Source of the DNA: a virus
Virus record (IMG/VR): IMGVR_UViG_3300046794_000491
Coordinates: 1 to 64,000 of that record
DNA length: 64,000 nt
Strand: one strand, 5' to 3'
Below, one piece after another: positions 8,301-15,652 of the stretch (the first letter of the stretch is position 1; each line of letters starts with the position of its first letter). Under the pieces are notes generated by a model. It searched no databases. It worked only from the letters and a program-made list of their open reading frames with translations, and was not told where the DNA came from. The position numbers and the translations under genes are program-made.

Positions 8301-10493
8301 CAGCTTCTCGGCGCCCGCGCCCACCCGTTCCACGAACGGGCCGCTGGCGACCAGGAAGTCGAGGGAGGCGTGGCCCAGGTTCGCGAGCCCGTCGGTCACG
8401 TGGCCGATGACGGTGCTGCTGGTGGCCGCGATGGTCTTGAAGTCCCGGCGGAAAACGCCTGTCTGCATGAACTCCGCACCGCGGTGGGCGAGCTCGCCCA
8501 TCTGCCCGGCCGCGTCACCGAGGGTGCTTTGCAGGAGCGGGAAGACGGAGTTCGCCAGGGGCTTGATGTCGTCGGTGACCTTGGAGAAGAACCGGTCGGA
8601 GACGGCCATCTTGACCTTGCTCCAGGCCCCTTGCAGCTGGGAGACCGCGGCGACCGCCTTGCGCGCCGACGGGGCGAGCTGCTCCATCGCCTGCTTCAGC
8701 TTCTGCTGCTGCGCTGCGGTGACCTTCCCGTCGGCAGCCATAATCCGCTGCACTTGCAGCTGCTCTTTGAGAGCCTGCCCGAAGCCGGAGAAGGCGACCT
8801 TCGTGCCGATGAACGCCGTGCCGATGGCGGTGACCACGCCGGGGATCGCGCCGAGGACACCGACGGCCGGCGCGGCGGCAGACACCAGCGCGAACAGCCC
8901 CTCCACATACGCACTGAGCGCCGCGGCCGCAGGCTGGCCAAGCGCGATGATCGACCCGAACAGCGCCGCCCGCCAGCGACGGCGGCCGCCACGGCGGTTC
9001 ACGTCGGGGTTCACCGGGATGTTGATCGACAGGGTGTCGGCGATGGCCTGGCCGACGCGGAGCACGCCGCGCAGGCCGCGGGTGAACAGGCTGCCGCCCT
9101 GTGCGCTGACGCGGGCACGCACGACGGAGGTCGCGGCGCGAGAGGCGCGGCCGACGACGGTGGCCACGCCCCGCGTCAGGTCCCGGACCGCGCGCGCGGC
9201 CGGAGTGACGGCGACCCGGACGGCGCTGCGGGTGTCGCGTGCAGCGGTCGCGGTGATGCGGCGCAGGTCCCGGGCCAGGCCCGTGACGGCCGTCCGGGCG
9301 GGCTCGGTGAGCACACGCACCCGGGCGGCGACGGCGTTACCGAACGGAGAGACAGCCCGCCGAATGCTGCGGCCGAAATCGAGGACGGCGTTGCGGCTGG
9401 AGTCCGCGGCCATCCGCACACCGACCACGAACTGGGCGCGGTAGCGGGTCGCCATCCGCCGTACGGAGGTGCCGAAGTCGCGGGCGGCCTGGCGGGACAT
9501 GTCCGCGCTGACCCGGATACGGACGCCGAAGTCGCGCAGCGGCCCGAAGACCAGGCCGTCCAGCCAGCCGGGACCACCGAGGCGGCCGCCGAACGCGGTC
9601 CTGAGCGCGTCGGCTGCTTCCTCGCCGATGCGGCGCATCTGGCGCCCGATGGCCCGGATATCGATGCTGGCGATCCGTAGCCCGGCGATCCGGATGCGGG
9701 TCACCAGGGCCCGGCTGTTCGTAGTCAGGAAGTGGCGGGCCTCCTCGGCGAAGCCGCGGATCGCGTCGCGGGTGTTGGCCACGCCGACCCGCACCTTGGC
9801 GGCGAGGCTGCGTACGCGCGAGCCCTGGTTGCCGAGCATCGTCCAAAACGCCCGGGAGAATGCCTGCCCGGTGTCGCGGCCGGCGGTGACCGCGATCCGG
9901 CCCATCTCCCGTACGAACGTCCTCAGCCCGCCACGAGTCGGCTCAAGGGCGTTCCGTGTGACGACGCGGAGCTGCCGCAGCGCCACCGCGACGATGCCGG
10001 ACAGGGAGCGGCCGAACGAGCGCTCGGAGTCCCGGGCAGGGGCGACCCGTACGCGCGCGGTGCTCGCCTCGGGGTCGCGTGCCACGCGGGTGAGCAGACC
10101 CCGCAGGGATCCGCGGAGCCTGCCCACCAAGCGGCCGAGCCCACCGCCGCCACCGCTGCGGGTGCGGCCGTTGTCGTCGCTGTCGGCAAGCCGCACCGGC
10201 AGGTTGACCGACGCGCCTTGGGCGGCCCCGTCCGTCAGGTCGGACACTTCGCGGCGCAGCCGCTCCCGGTCCTCTTCGACCTTGATGCGGACCTTCGCCG
10301 TGACGCCCTTGGAGGCCTCTTCGACTGCCTGCTTCAGCTGCTTGCGCAGGCCCTTGCTGTCGACCTTGATGGCGATCTTTGCGGCCACGCCCTCGGCGGC
10401 GGCCTCCACCTTCGTGCGCAGCTCTCGGGCAAAGCCTTCGAGGCTGGCGACGACGGTGACTTCAAGGCGCCCGGCCTGCATCCCCTCAGCCAC
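5358..10493 (-). CDS. Tape measure protein
   Basis: A 1711-residue protein, the longest tail gene, placed directly after the frameshifted chaperones. It starts at GTG 10493, overlapping the chaperone stop by eight bases (GTGGCTGA). The N-terminal third is Arg-rich with repeated heptad-like segments. A hydrophobic stretch follows around residues 515-565 (AYVEGLFALVSAAAPAVG and following), with others near TVLATFLGTMLALKV. The rest is mostly helical with Lys/Asp-rich coiled segments. Length and hydrophobic patches are standard for siphovirus tape measures, which set tail length and enter the cell envelope at infection. At about 0.15 nm per residue the tail would be roughly 250 nm, an estimate from the family rule. 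Confidence 0.92.
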   Translation of the reverse strand: MAEGMQAGRLEVTVVASLEGFARELRTKVEAAAEGVAAKIAIKVDSKGLRKQLKQAVEEASKGVTAKVRIKVEEDRERLRREVSDLTDGAAQGASVNLPVRLADSDDNGRTRSGGGGGLGRLVGRLRGSLRGLLTRVARDPEASTARVRVAPARDSERSFGRSLSGIVAVALRQLRVVTRNALEPTRGGLRTFVREMGRIAVTAGRDTGQAFSRAFWTMLGNQGSRVRSLAAKVRVGVANTRDAIRGFAEEARHFLTTNSRALVTRIRIAGLRIASIDIRAIGRQMRRIGEEAADALRTAFGGRLGGPGWLDGLVFGPLRDFGVRIRVSADMSRQAARDFGTSVRRMATRYRAQFVVGVRMAADSSRNAVLDFGRSIRRAVSPFGNAVAARVRVLTEPARTAVTGLARDLRRITATAARDTRSAVRVAVTPAARAVRDLTRGVATVVGRASRAATSVVRARVSAQGGSLFTRGLRGVLRVGQAIADTLSINIPVNPDVNRRGGRRRWRAALFGSIIALGQPAAAALSAYVEGLFALVSAAAPAVGVLGAIPGVVTAIGTAFIGTKVAFSGFGQALKEQLQVQRIMAADGKVTAAQQQKLKQAMEQLAPSARKAVAAVSQLQGAWSKVKMAVSDRFFSKVTDDIKPLANSVFPLLQSTLGDAAGQMGELAHRGAEFMQTGVFRRDFKTIAATSSTVIGHVTDGLANLGHASLDFLVASGPFVERVGAGAEKLTQWMRASIQAGRETGSLAKFLDHAGQKADQLGRATLHMIKGFGGMGKAGMDVGNSLLDGLEGTMARFDRWAHSKPGQAAMKQFYEDSAGTFHELNMLVGDFFRAFGRAAKDGGVRDLIRQIRTELGPALGTFFSAMGHNIGPALISLVSNLAEAIGHLSQAGSGLGVLMAAFSGFLNVFNKLMSVIPGANTVLATFLGTMLALKVISGVTSMLGRLGIAVSGAGTSLRGMSATLRGQLGTGVMGAQISGWQRIGLAYQGAASQGGRLSGAMRGIRAANGATVRALGGLTGALGGPLGIAITGVTIGLGLLAAKQEQNARAAAAHRERVDSLAKALAGSNGVIDANVRAQAVQLLQDTQLADGKGRLVDVMRNAGVSLKELTDAYLEQDGSVGDLRKKMQDLMNAHMEYKNIAGDKASVLVPDEVGKKYKAAADALGSVNGELAKSRRDSKEAAAAMKDSGVVGVDSYTRLGGAIAAFNDKTKTSDERVQALRAALDSLKGNTMSIHDATAKLNQTMLQVDDAMKDNIKHSDGWGKSLVGNDKLVNTSTKNGQQLNQQLEDLRDGMLQVSTSAREAADNHLIPLSEAMNTSRDAAKDARQKALELAAAFNIPKDQAKALVDQMGFIPDQISTLITTEGMPKATAEILGLRTQLESIPAGKGIQIKSPTLEARTQLELLGYSFQRIPGSKNVVVTAPTGKSRVDIAALVDDIAAAPDKKKVTVQAIIKQAAGDLKSVQQKVAGLPKGKSIEVKTPTKTALSMLKDLGYKIKTVDGSHGKTVKITAPNKTPIQQVQAIQGKINNLTGRTVHVTVKYSEQGKPSVVSTHANGNIVRYAKGGIRAVGSRIRAFANGAENHIAQIAKAGEWRLWAEDETGGEAYVPLGKSKRKRSKEILDQVAEMFGGTVVYPGQGALRSFANGALSMVRATTRSVAPRASVPQGAGALVGGDLNLNIGAVASTGTALEDAMFELRRIRQGGDPNA

Positions 10494-11315
10494 TGACTTG
10501 CACCATTCCTCTCCTGGCAGCGGCCGCCAACATCTTGCGGTGACCGGTCATGGGCGGCGGCTGCTGCTGCGCGCGCGGGCTGTTCCCCTGGGGAACAGCG
10601 GCGGCCTCGGTGAGGGCCGACGGTCGGTTCACCGTCAGCGGTTCACGGCGGCGCCTGTCAGCGGCGAGCAGCGACACTTCCTCGATGAGCTGCGCCAGGA
10701 GTTCGTTGAGCACGGTCCAGCCGCCAACCGGCTGGGACATGACCCGGGAGCCCTCGGGCAGACCTTCAAGGAGGGCACTCAGCCGGCGGACTCCGATGAA
10801 TCCGGGCTGTCCTGGCCGGAGCCAGATGCGTCGGGCGTCGAGCTGGTGGTAGCGGGAGAGGTCGGACTCGACGTCGCTCCAGCGTTCGCGGAGGAGCCGG
10901 CCAACCCGAAGAGCTTTCCCAGATCCACGGCGTAGACCTGAGCGAGCGCCTTGGTCAGGCGGACGTAGTCGCCGATCGAGGGCCGGATCGCCTTGAACGC
11001 CCTGAACTCTTCCGAGCCGAGGAGGACGGCGTAGATCTCCTTGACCGCGGCCAGGAACTCCCGCGGCAGGCTGGCCCGGCGGAAGAACAGGTCGATGACC
11101 TCGGCAGTGGAGATCTCGCCGGAGGAGTCGATGACCTCACCGAGGAGACCGACCAGATCGAGCTCTTCGGACAGCAGGGGGTCCAGCGCGTCGGCCGGGA
11201 GCTCGGCCGGGAACAGGAACATCTCTCCGCGCAGGAGAACGGTGATGCCGTCGGGGTGCTGCACCTCGCGCCGCTCGGCGTCGAGGTCGATGTGGTATGT
11301 CGAGGTGGCGGTCAT
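10486..11315 (-). CDS. Tail assembly chaperone, -1 frameshift product (GT type)
   Basis: After the slippery heptamer at 10914-10920 the -1 frame stays open to a TGA at 10486. It encodes a new C-terminus beginning ALRVGRLLRERWSDVESDL and containing SRYHQLDARRIW. A W-x-x-[VI]-E-x-D-[LF] segment is typical of the T half of G/GT chaperone pairs. The frameshifted tail includes AVPQGNSP, encoded by a 17-bp palindrome, and ends MVQVSG where it overlaps the tape measure start. GT chaperones bind the tape measure protein and recruit tail-tube subunits during assembly. Frameshift efficiency cannot be read from sequence. Confidence 0.88.
10581..10597. promoter_or_regulatory. 17-bp palindrome (candidate parS), centre base T
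   Basis: TGTTCCCCTGGGGAACA, perfect except for its central base, inside the frameshifted chaperone extension where it encodes VPQGNS. Candidate ParB-binding site. Confidence 0.7.
10779..11315 (-). CDS. Tail assembly chaperone, unshifted product (G type)
   Basis: A 178-residue protein starting at ATG 11315 behind GGGAGG. Longer frames reaching 11444 would run through a palindromic site and lack a ribosome site. It begins MTATSTYHIDLDAERREVQ, has a helical core (LGEVIDSSGEISTAEVIDLF) and ends in a Ser/Thr/Pro-rich tail that is read only when no frameshift occurs. Position between tail tube and tape measure, and the canonical slippery site inside it, identify the G chaperone. Confidence 0.9.
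   Translation of the reverse strand: MTATSTYHIDLDAERREVQHPDGITVLLRGEMFLFPAELPADALDPLLSEELDLVGLLGEVIDSSGEISTAEVIDLFFRRASLPREFLAAVKEIYAVLLGSEEFRAFKAIRPSIGDYVRLTKALAQVYAVDLGKLFGLAGSSANAGATSSPTSPATTSSTPDASGSGQDSPDSSESAG
10914..10920 (-). other. Programmed -1 ribosomal frameshift site GGGAAAG
   Basis: Minus strand reads G GGA AAG in the G-chaperone frame (after GAT CTG), an X-XXY-YYZ heptamer. Slipping back one base gives GGG AAA GCT and enters the open frame of the T domain. This is the canonical device of siphovirus tail chaperones. Confidence 0.9.
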
Positions 11316-11370
11316 GGCTCGGGTCCTCCCGGTGGGTGTCGAAGCACCGGGAACGTAGGGAGGCCCGTCG

Positions 11371-11385
11371 GCTTGCGTCTCGGGC
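11371..11385 (-). promoter_or_regulatory. Late-gene gap motif, copy m
   Basis: Minus strand GCCCGAGACGCAAGC, full consensus, 55 bases before the chaperone ATG at 11315. Confidence 0.6.
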
Positions 11386-11401
11386 ACGCGGCCGCCGGAG
11401 G

Positions 11402-11418
11402 TGTTCCCCGGGGGAACA
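11402..11418. promoter_or_regulatory. 17-bp palindrome (candidate parS/operator) upstream of parB
   Basis: TGTTCCCCGGGGGAACA lies in the divergent gap between the chaperone gene (minus) and parB (plus), about 94 bases before the parB GTG. This position suits autoregulation as well as partition. Confidence 0.7.
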
Positions 11419-11511
11419 CGCGGCTGGATTCCGGGATGTGGCAACAGGCCCCCCGGGGCTGGCGGCTAGCCTCTATCCCGACCACATCTCTGACCTATCG
11501 GAAGGACGTCA

Positions 11512-12939
11512 GTGGCACTGAAGAGGGTCACGAAGCAGACGAAGGCGGGCAGCGTGCCCCCGCCAGCCGCGTCAGTGGAGTCCGAAGCGCCGAAGGAGCC
11601 CGAGACCCCCAAGTTCTTCGAGCTGAGCACCGAGAACGAGGGCGACGCGCTGGACATCAAGCTCAGCGACATCACGCCGAACCCGTTCAACGACAGGGAC
11701 ATCGGCGATGTGACTCAGCTCGCCGAGAGCATCGAACAGGATGACCTGCTCCAGGACATCACCGTGATGCACACCTCCGCCTTCGCGGAGCACTGGCCCA
11801 AGGAGGCCGAGGGCATCACCACCAAGTACGTCATCGCCTTCGGTGAGCGCAGGTGGCGTGCCCATCAACACCTGGGCAGGGCAACGATCGCCGCGGTGCT
11901 CAAGAACTCGGCGGCGCCGAAGATCCGCCGCGTGCTGTTCGCGGAGAACTACCACCGCAAACAGCTCTCCCCAGTCGAGGAGGCGCGCAAGTTCCAGCTC
12001 CTTCACGTAGAGGAAGGCATGAGTTACCGGGAGATCGTGAAGGAGCTCAAGCTGACCGGCCCCAACTACGTCTCCCGGCGGATGGAACTGCTGGAACTCC
12101 CGCCCGCGCTGCAAGAGATCGTCGGCACCGATGACGGGCCCGGCGTCACCCTGGCCCGCAGCATCAAGGGCCGGTTCGACGATCCGGACGAGCAACTCCG
12201 GGCGTGGGAGCTCATCAGGGACGAGGGCCTGAACATCGGCCAGGCCGTGGAGCGGATCCATGCCGCGGCGCCTGTTCCCCCGGGGAACACCCCCGCCGGC
12301 GGCCAGGACGAGACGGAGTCTGTTCCCCCGGGGAACACGGTGGACAGCTCCGAGGAGCAGCGGCCGTCTGTTCCCCAGGGGAACAGCCCCGGGAAGGAAT
12401 CCGGCGGTGACGCTCCCAAGCCCGCCGCGAAGTCCTCGTCGGCCGGGGGGAAGCCAGCGGCCGCAGACCGTCACGCGGCCCAGCGGAACAACGCCGCCGC
12501 GGACCGGGACTCTGCGTGCCGCCAACTGATCGCAGCCGACACCGTGCTCTCGCCCGAGCAGCACGATGCCCTGTTCGGGCGGACGCTGCTGGCGCCGATG
12601 CAGCAAGGCCCTGCTCGGACCCGCGCGCACAAGTGGCTGCGGGACGCCGAGACAGCAGGGTTCAACATCAACGACACCGACAGCTACTTTGAGGCTGTGC
12701 TGTCCTCCGGACAGACGGATCTCGTCAACCGGGTCGCCCTCGCTACGGCTCTCGCCGCCGGTGAGGTCCGGGCGCGCGACGGCCGCCGGCAGTGGGACAG
12801 GACCGACGCTGAACACGTCCGGCTCCTCATCGACGCCACTGGCTACGTGCCCGAGACGGCGTGGGAACGCGAGCAGCTCGTCAAGTTCGGCGTGACCTTC
12901 AACAGCGCTGACGACCCCGACCCCGACGCCATCCACTGA
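11512..12939 (+). CDS. parB: ParB/KorB-like partition protein
   Basis: GTG start at 11512 preceded by GGAAGGA. The 475-residue protein has a Lys/Pro-rich head, a ParB N-terminal domain (about 50-130) with the GERRWR CTP-binding motif at 111-116, then ENYHRKQLSPVEEA at 145-158 and a helix-turn-helix region around 168-190 (SYREIVKELKL, YVSRRMELL). ParB proteins load on parS DNA as CTP-dependent clamps and stimulate ParA. Residues 254-300 hold three copies of VPPGNT/VPQGNS spaced 16 residues apart, encoded by palindromes in the gene itself. An Ala/Ser-rich linker leads to an unfamiliar C-terminal domain of about 150 residues. parA follows after 14 bases. The parB-parA order is the reverse of the usual one. 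Confidence 0.88.
   Translation: MALKRVTKQTKAGSVPPPAASVESEAPKEPETPKFFELSTENEGDALDIKLSDITPNPFNDRDIGDVTQLAESIEQDDLLQDITVMHTSAFAEHWPKEAEGITTKYVIAFGERRWRAHQHLGRATIAAVLKNSAAPKIRRVLFAENYHRKQLSPVEEARKFQLLHVEEGMSYREIVKELKLTGPNYVSRRMELLELPPALQEIVGTDDGPGVTLARSIKGRFDDPDEQLRAWELIRDEGLNIGQAVERIHAAAPVPPGNTPAGGQDETESVPPGNTVDSSEEQRPSVPQGNSPGKESGGDAPKPAAKSSSAGGKPAAADRHAAQRNNAAADRDSACRQLIAADTVLSPEQHDALFGRTLLAPMQQGPARTRAHKWLRDAETAGFNINDTDSYFEAVLSSGQTDLVNRVALATALAAGEVRARDGRRQWDRTDAEHVRLLIDATGYVPETAWEREQLVKFGVTFNSADDPDPDAIH
12273..12385. promoter_or_regulatory. Three phased 17-bp palindromes inside parB (candidate parS array)
   Basis: Sites at 12273-12289, 12321-12337 and 12369-12385 (centre bases C, C, A) have centres exactly 48 bp apart. 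All are read in the same frame as VPPGNT, VPPGNT and VPQGNS. Confidence 0.75.
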
Positions 12940-12953
12940 ACGGGAGACCCCGC

Positions 12954-13883
12954 ATGTCCAAGACGACACTGGCTCGACACCGCCGCGAGCTCCGGCCAAA
13001 CGGACGGAACTGGCCGATGCTCCTGGCCGCGTTCATCATCACCGGTGGCAGCGCCAAGACGAGCAGCATCGTCATGCTCGGCGTGACGCTTGCCCTCCGC
13101 GGCTACAAGGTGCGCGTGTTCGACTTCGACCACCAGCGCAGCGCCAGCCACATCCTGGGCGCCATGGATGAACTGCCCGCCGGTCACGGCACCATCTGGG
13201 AGCTCATGCACGGCGCTTCGCTGGAGGAGTGCAGCGTTCCGGCCCGCTACGTCCTGACGCCTGCCGACAAGGAGGCCAAGACGGCTGCGGTGTACGAAGA
13301 GATCGAAGGCCTGCACATCGTGCCCGGCTCACGGGACGTGAAGAACTTCGACACCGAGTCCGCGCAGGACGGAATGATGCTCACGTGGTTCCGTGAGCTC
13401 TGCGACGACTACGACGGCGATGACGATGTGTGGCTGCTGGACCTGCCTGCCTCGTTGTCCAAGCTCGTGGTGTCCGCGCTCATCCCCTTCCAGGAGGAGG
13501 ACGAGATCGTGCCGCCGGTCCTGGTCACCAGCAAGGAAGAGACGGACTTGAAGGCGACGTTCGAGGAGTTGGCGGAGATGCGCAAGCAGCAGAACCAGCG
13601 CTCGCGGACCCGGAAGACTGCGCCCACCATCCGGCACATCCTCATGTGCGGGACGCCCACTCCGGGCCGCCCTGACTCCGAGGGCGAGCTGACTGTGGAG
13701 TCCATGAAGGAGACCTATGACGAGCACTTCGAGCTGCACTCCGTCCGCTGGAGTGGCGTGATCCGGCAGCAGCACCGCCGCCAGGCGCCGGTGCACGCCT
13801 TCGGCAACCGGAACGCGGCCCCCATCGAGGACTACAACAAGATCGCCACGGCGCTCGGGTTCGTGGAACCCGACCCGGCGTAG
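12954..13883 (+). CDS. parA: ParA-like partition ATPase
   Basis: The 309-residue protein has a deviant Walker A at residues 31-38 (GGSAKTSS, where the family usually has KGGxGKTT), a KVRVFDFDHQRSAS segment matching the A' region, and VWLLDLPAS as Walker B. ParA ATPases form gradients on nucleoid DNA that move ParB-bound plasmids. Loss of the first signature lysine (T30 in its place) is notable, because in the deviant Walker A family it normally contacts the partner's ATP. The gene follows parB by 14 bases and ends one base before another palindrome. Alternative: a MinD/Soj relative with another cargo. Confidence 0.85.
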   Translation: MSKTTLARHRRELRPNGRNWPMLLAAFIITGGSAKTSSIVMLGVTLALRGYKVRVFDFDHQRSASHILGAMDELPAGHGTIWELMHGASLEECSVPARYVLTPADKEAKTAAVYEEIEGLHIVPGSRDVKNFDTESAQDGMMLTWFRELCDDYDGDDDVWLLDLPASLSKLVVSALIPFQEEDEIVPPVLVTSKEETDLKATFEELAEMRKQQNQRSRTRKTAPTIRHILMCGTPTPGRPDSEGELTVESMKETYDEHFELHSVRWSGVIRQQHRRQAPVHAFGNRNAAPIEDYNKIATALGFVEPDPA

Positions 13884-13884
13884 C

Positions 13885-13901
13885 TGTTCCCCTGGGGAAC
13901 A
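13885..13901. promoter_or_regulatory. 17-bp palindrome (candidate parS) just after parA
   Basis: TGTTCCCCTGGGGAACA begins one base after the parA stop, in non-coding DNA. Confidence 0.72.
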
Positions 13902-13904
13902 CCA

Positions 13905-13957
13905 AAGGCCCGTACCGGTCGCGGAAGTCGTCATCTCCCGCGCACGGTACGGGCCTT
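13905..13957. terminator. Bidirectional terminator between parA and the tail tube gene
   Basis: A perfect 13-bp stem (13905-13917 with 13945-13957, AAGGCCCGTACCG) with a 27-base loop separates convergent genes. The stem ends TT/AA on both sides, so it can act in either direction. Confidence 0.75.
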
Positions 13958-13975
13958 GGGCTGTACGGCCACAGG

Positions 13976-14566
13976 TTACGCGGCCGGGGCGAACGCCGGG
14001 TCGTCGGTCAGCAGGTACCAGGCGTCGGCGTTGTCGCCGCCCTGTACGGCCAGACGCAGCGGAAGCACGGCCTCCTTCGCCTTCTGGAGGTCGTTCTGCA
14101 CGCCCTCCATCTGCATGGCGCGCGGCACCACGTACCGGTAGTGCTTGCCGCCGTCGATGACCTCGATGATGGCGGCGATCTCGCTGCGGCCGCCCACGCG
14201 CGGAGGCGTGAACTTGTAGTGCGTCCCTGCCGGCGGTCCGGTAACGGCGATGGTGGTGATCTCGCCGCCGCCGAAGACGGCCTGGAAGTTGTCGCCGTTC
14301 CACTGCTGGAGGTCCACCTCGATGGTGGCCGAGTCGGAGGTCTGGAACGTGCGGGACGGGTAGTCGCTCTGAGCGGACTTCACCTGCTCGAACTGCGGCT
14401 CTTCGTTGAATTTCAAACTATCTTCGGTGGTCAGGCCGACCGAGCGCCAGCCCGTGCCCAGGGCGACGGTGGCGTCTGCCGGGGCGGCGGTGCCGACGGG
14501 CGCCAGCCAGACCAGGGTGCGGGCAGGGACGACGATCTGCGTAGAGTTGGTGGTTTCGCCAGCCAT
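13976..14566 (-). CDS. Major tail (tube) protein
   Basis: A 196-residue beta-rich protein starting MAGETTNSTQIVVPARTLVW with GGAG ten bases before the ATG. It contains SVGLTTEDSLKFNEEPQFEQ and VDLQQWNGDNFQAVFGGG, features common in actinophage tail-tube proteins, whose subunits stack as hexamers. Position after the tail terminator and, apart from the inserted parBA, before the chaperones supports this. Confidence 0.85.
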   Translation of the reverse strand: MAGETTNSTQIVVPARTLVWLAPVGTAAPADATVALGTGWRSVGLTTEDSLKFNEEPQFEQVKSAQSDYPSRTFQTSDSATIEVDLQQWNGDNFQAVFGGGEITTIAVTGPPAGTHYKFTPPRVGGRSEIAAIIEVIDGGKHYRYVVPRAMQMEGVQNDLQKAKEAVLPLRLAVQGGDNADAWYLLTDDPAFAPAA

Positions 14567-14623
14567 GGCGGTGCTCTCCTCGGGCCGGGGTTAAAGGCCG
14601 GGCCACGATGGGGAGCGAGGGGG

Positions 14624-14638
14624 GTTAGCGTCCCGGGC
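14624..14638 (-). promoter_or_regulatory. Late-gene gap motif, copy c
   Basis: Minus strand GCCCGGGACGCTAAC, full consensus, 57 bases before the tail tube ATG. The TAA stop of the gene at 14625 lies within the motif. Confidence 0.6.
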
Positions 14639-14825
14639 TCACCTTCACCACGGGCACGAGGTGGGACAGAGGGACGTCGAACGCCGCCGCCACGAGCCGC
14701 CAGACGCGGTCGCGCTCCAGGAACGCGGCGATCGTCCGCCTCGTGTCGGCGCAGACCGGATGCTGGTGGCGGATGAGCCGCACCGGCTCCAGTTGCTGAA
14801 AGACGTGGACGGCGTAGTCGGTCAC
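14625..14825 (-). CDS. Small head-tail region protein
   Basis: A 66-residue protein whose GTG at 14825 overlaps the previous stop by four bases (GTGA), so it is translationally coupled. Sequence begins VTDYAVHVFQQLEPVRLI and contains DTRRTIAAFLERDRVWRLVA. Not recognised. Its place between tail terminator and tail tube suggests a small tail-completion role. The coupled start and normal codon use argue that it is real. Confidence 0.7.
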   Translation of the reverse strand: MTDYAVHVFQQLEPVRLIRHQHPVCADTRRTIAAFLERDRVWRLVAAAFDVPLSHLVPVVKVSPGR

Positions 14826-15265
14826 GGGCTCTCCTGCGGGGGGTGGATGCTGACGAGCAGCCCGAAGACCCATCGGGGCTGCCCGGTGGCCAGCGGGGAT
14901 TCGATGACCATGCCTGAGGGCCGGACGTAGGAGACGACGGGTTGGCCGGGCACTGCGGGCGCGTCGCACAGCTCCTTCGCGGCGAGAGCGCACACCAGCA
15001 GCGTGCGGCGCAGCGCCGCCGGGCCGGGCCAGCCGCCCGGGTCGCCGATGAGTTCCAGCGACACGTCCGGCTCGGTCAGCCACCTCATGTCGCGCAAGTC
15101 CCCGCCCGGGCCCGCGGAGACCCGCAGGTGCGGCCATGGCGCCTCGATCGCGCCGGAGACGTGACCGGGCCCACCGAGCACTTCCTGAACCTTCGGGTGC
15201 TCGGTGAGCCATTGCAGCACTGCGGCGACGGGGTCGGCGTCGGCGAGTGCGTACGGGTCGGCCAT
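14822..15265 (-). CDS. Tail terminator-like protein
   Basis: A 147-residue protein (MADPYALADADPVAAVLQWL) with an early helix, a beta-rich core (PHLRVSAGPGG, DVSLELIGDPGGWPGP) and a C-terminal strand ending WVFGLLVSIHPPQ. Size, fold pattern and location just upstream of the tail tube gene match siphovirus tail terminators, which cap the tube and join it to the head. No diagnostic residue motif exists, so the call is positional. Confidence 0.6.
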   Translation of the reverse strand: MADPYALADADPVAAVLQWLTEHPKVQEVLGGPGHVSGAIEAPWPHLRVSAGPGGDLRDMRWLTEPDVSLELIGDPGGWPGPAALRRTLLVCALAAKELCDAPAVPGQPVVSYVRPSGMVIESPLATGQPRWVFGLLVSIHPPQESP

Positions 15266-15268
15266 GGC

Positions 15269-15544
15269 TCAGCCGCGGGCGATGTAGCCGTTGCGGCGGA
15301 GCTGGCGGGCGTAGTCCGGCGACACGTGCACCGACTGGCCCGGGCGGTATTCCTTGCTGCCGATCCGCAGGTGGTGCGCGAGCGTCACCTTCTGCGGCGT
15401 CTGGCCGGGTCGCAGCGGCGGCCCGATGACCGTCACCGTCACCGTCTCCTCGGCGGTCTCGGGGGCCGCGGTTGTCTCGGCCGGTGTGCTGTCCACCTCG
15501 GCGGTGGAGGCGATGGGGGTGGGTGTCTTCCTGGTGTTCGTCAT
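15269..15544 (-). CDS. Small phage structural-region protein
   Basis: A 91-residue protein with a disordered Thr/Ala/Glu-rich first half and a compact C-terminal half (VTLAHHLRIGSKEYRPGQSV then YARQLRRNGYIARG). The second half resembles small proteins often seen between connector genes of actinophages, function unknown. The ATG at 15544 lies 26 bases after motif copy d. The tail terminator gene follows three bases after the stop. Confidence 0.65.
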   Translation of the reverse strand: MTNTRKTPTPIASTAEVDSTPAETTAAPETAEETVTVTVIGPPLRPGQTPQKVTLAHHLRIGSKEYRPGQSVHVSPDYARQLRRNGYIARG

Positions 15545-15570
15545 GAGGCGGAAGGGTGCCGACGGCTGCG

Positions 15571-15585
15571 GCTAGTGTCGCCCCC
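15571..15585 (-). promoter_or_regulatory. Late-gene gap motif, copy d
   Basis: Minus strand GGGGGCGACACTAGC, partial match with core GACACTAGC, 26 bases before the ATG at 15544. Confidence 0.45.
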
Positions 15586-15598
15586 TCGCCTCGGCGGG

Positions 15599-15650
15599 TG
15601 TTCCCCGGGGGAACAGGCGCCGTGCTCCCGGGGTGTTCCCCGGGGGAACA
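15599..15650. promoter_or_regulatory. Two 17-bp palindromes (candidate parS pair) in an intergenic gap
   Basis: Sites 15599-15615 and 15634-15650, both with centre G, lie 35 bp apart centre to centre in the gap between two connector-region genes, just upstream of motif copy d. Confidence 0.72.
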
Positions 15651-15652
15651 CC

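Noticed and set aside
5574-9680. A long plus-strand frame opposite the tape measure gene
   Set aside because: It is a shadow of the tape measure reading frame, with no motif and no ribosome site.
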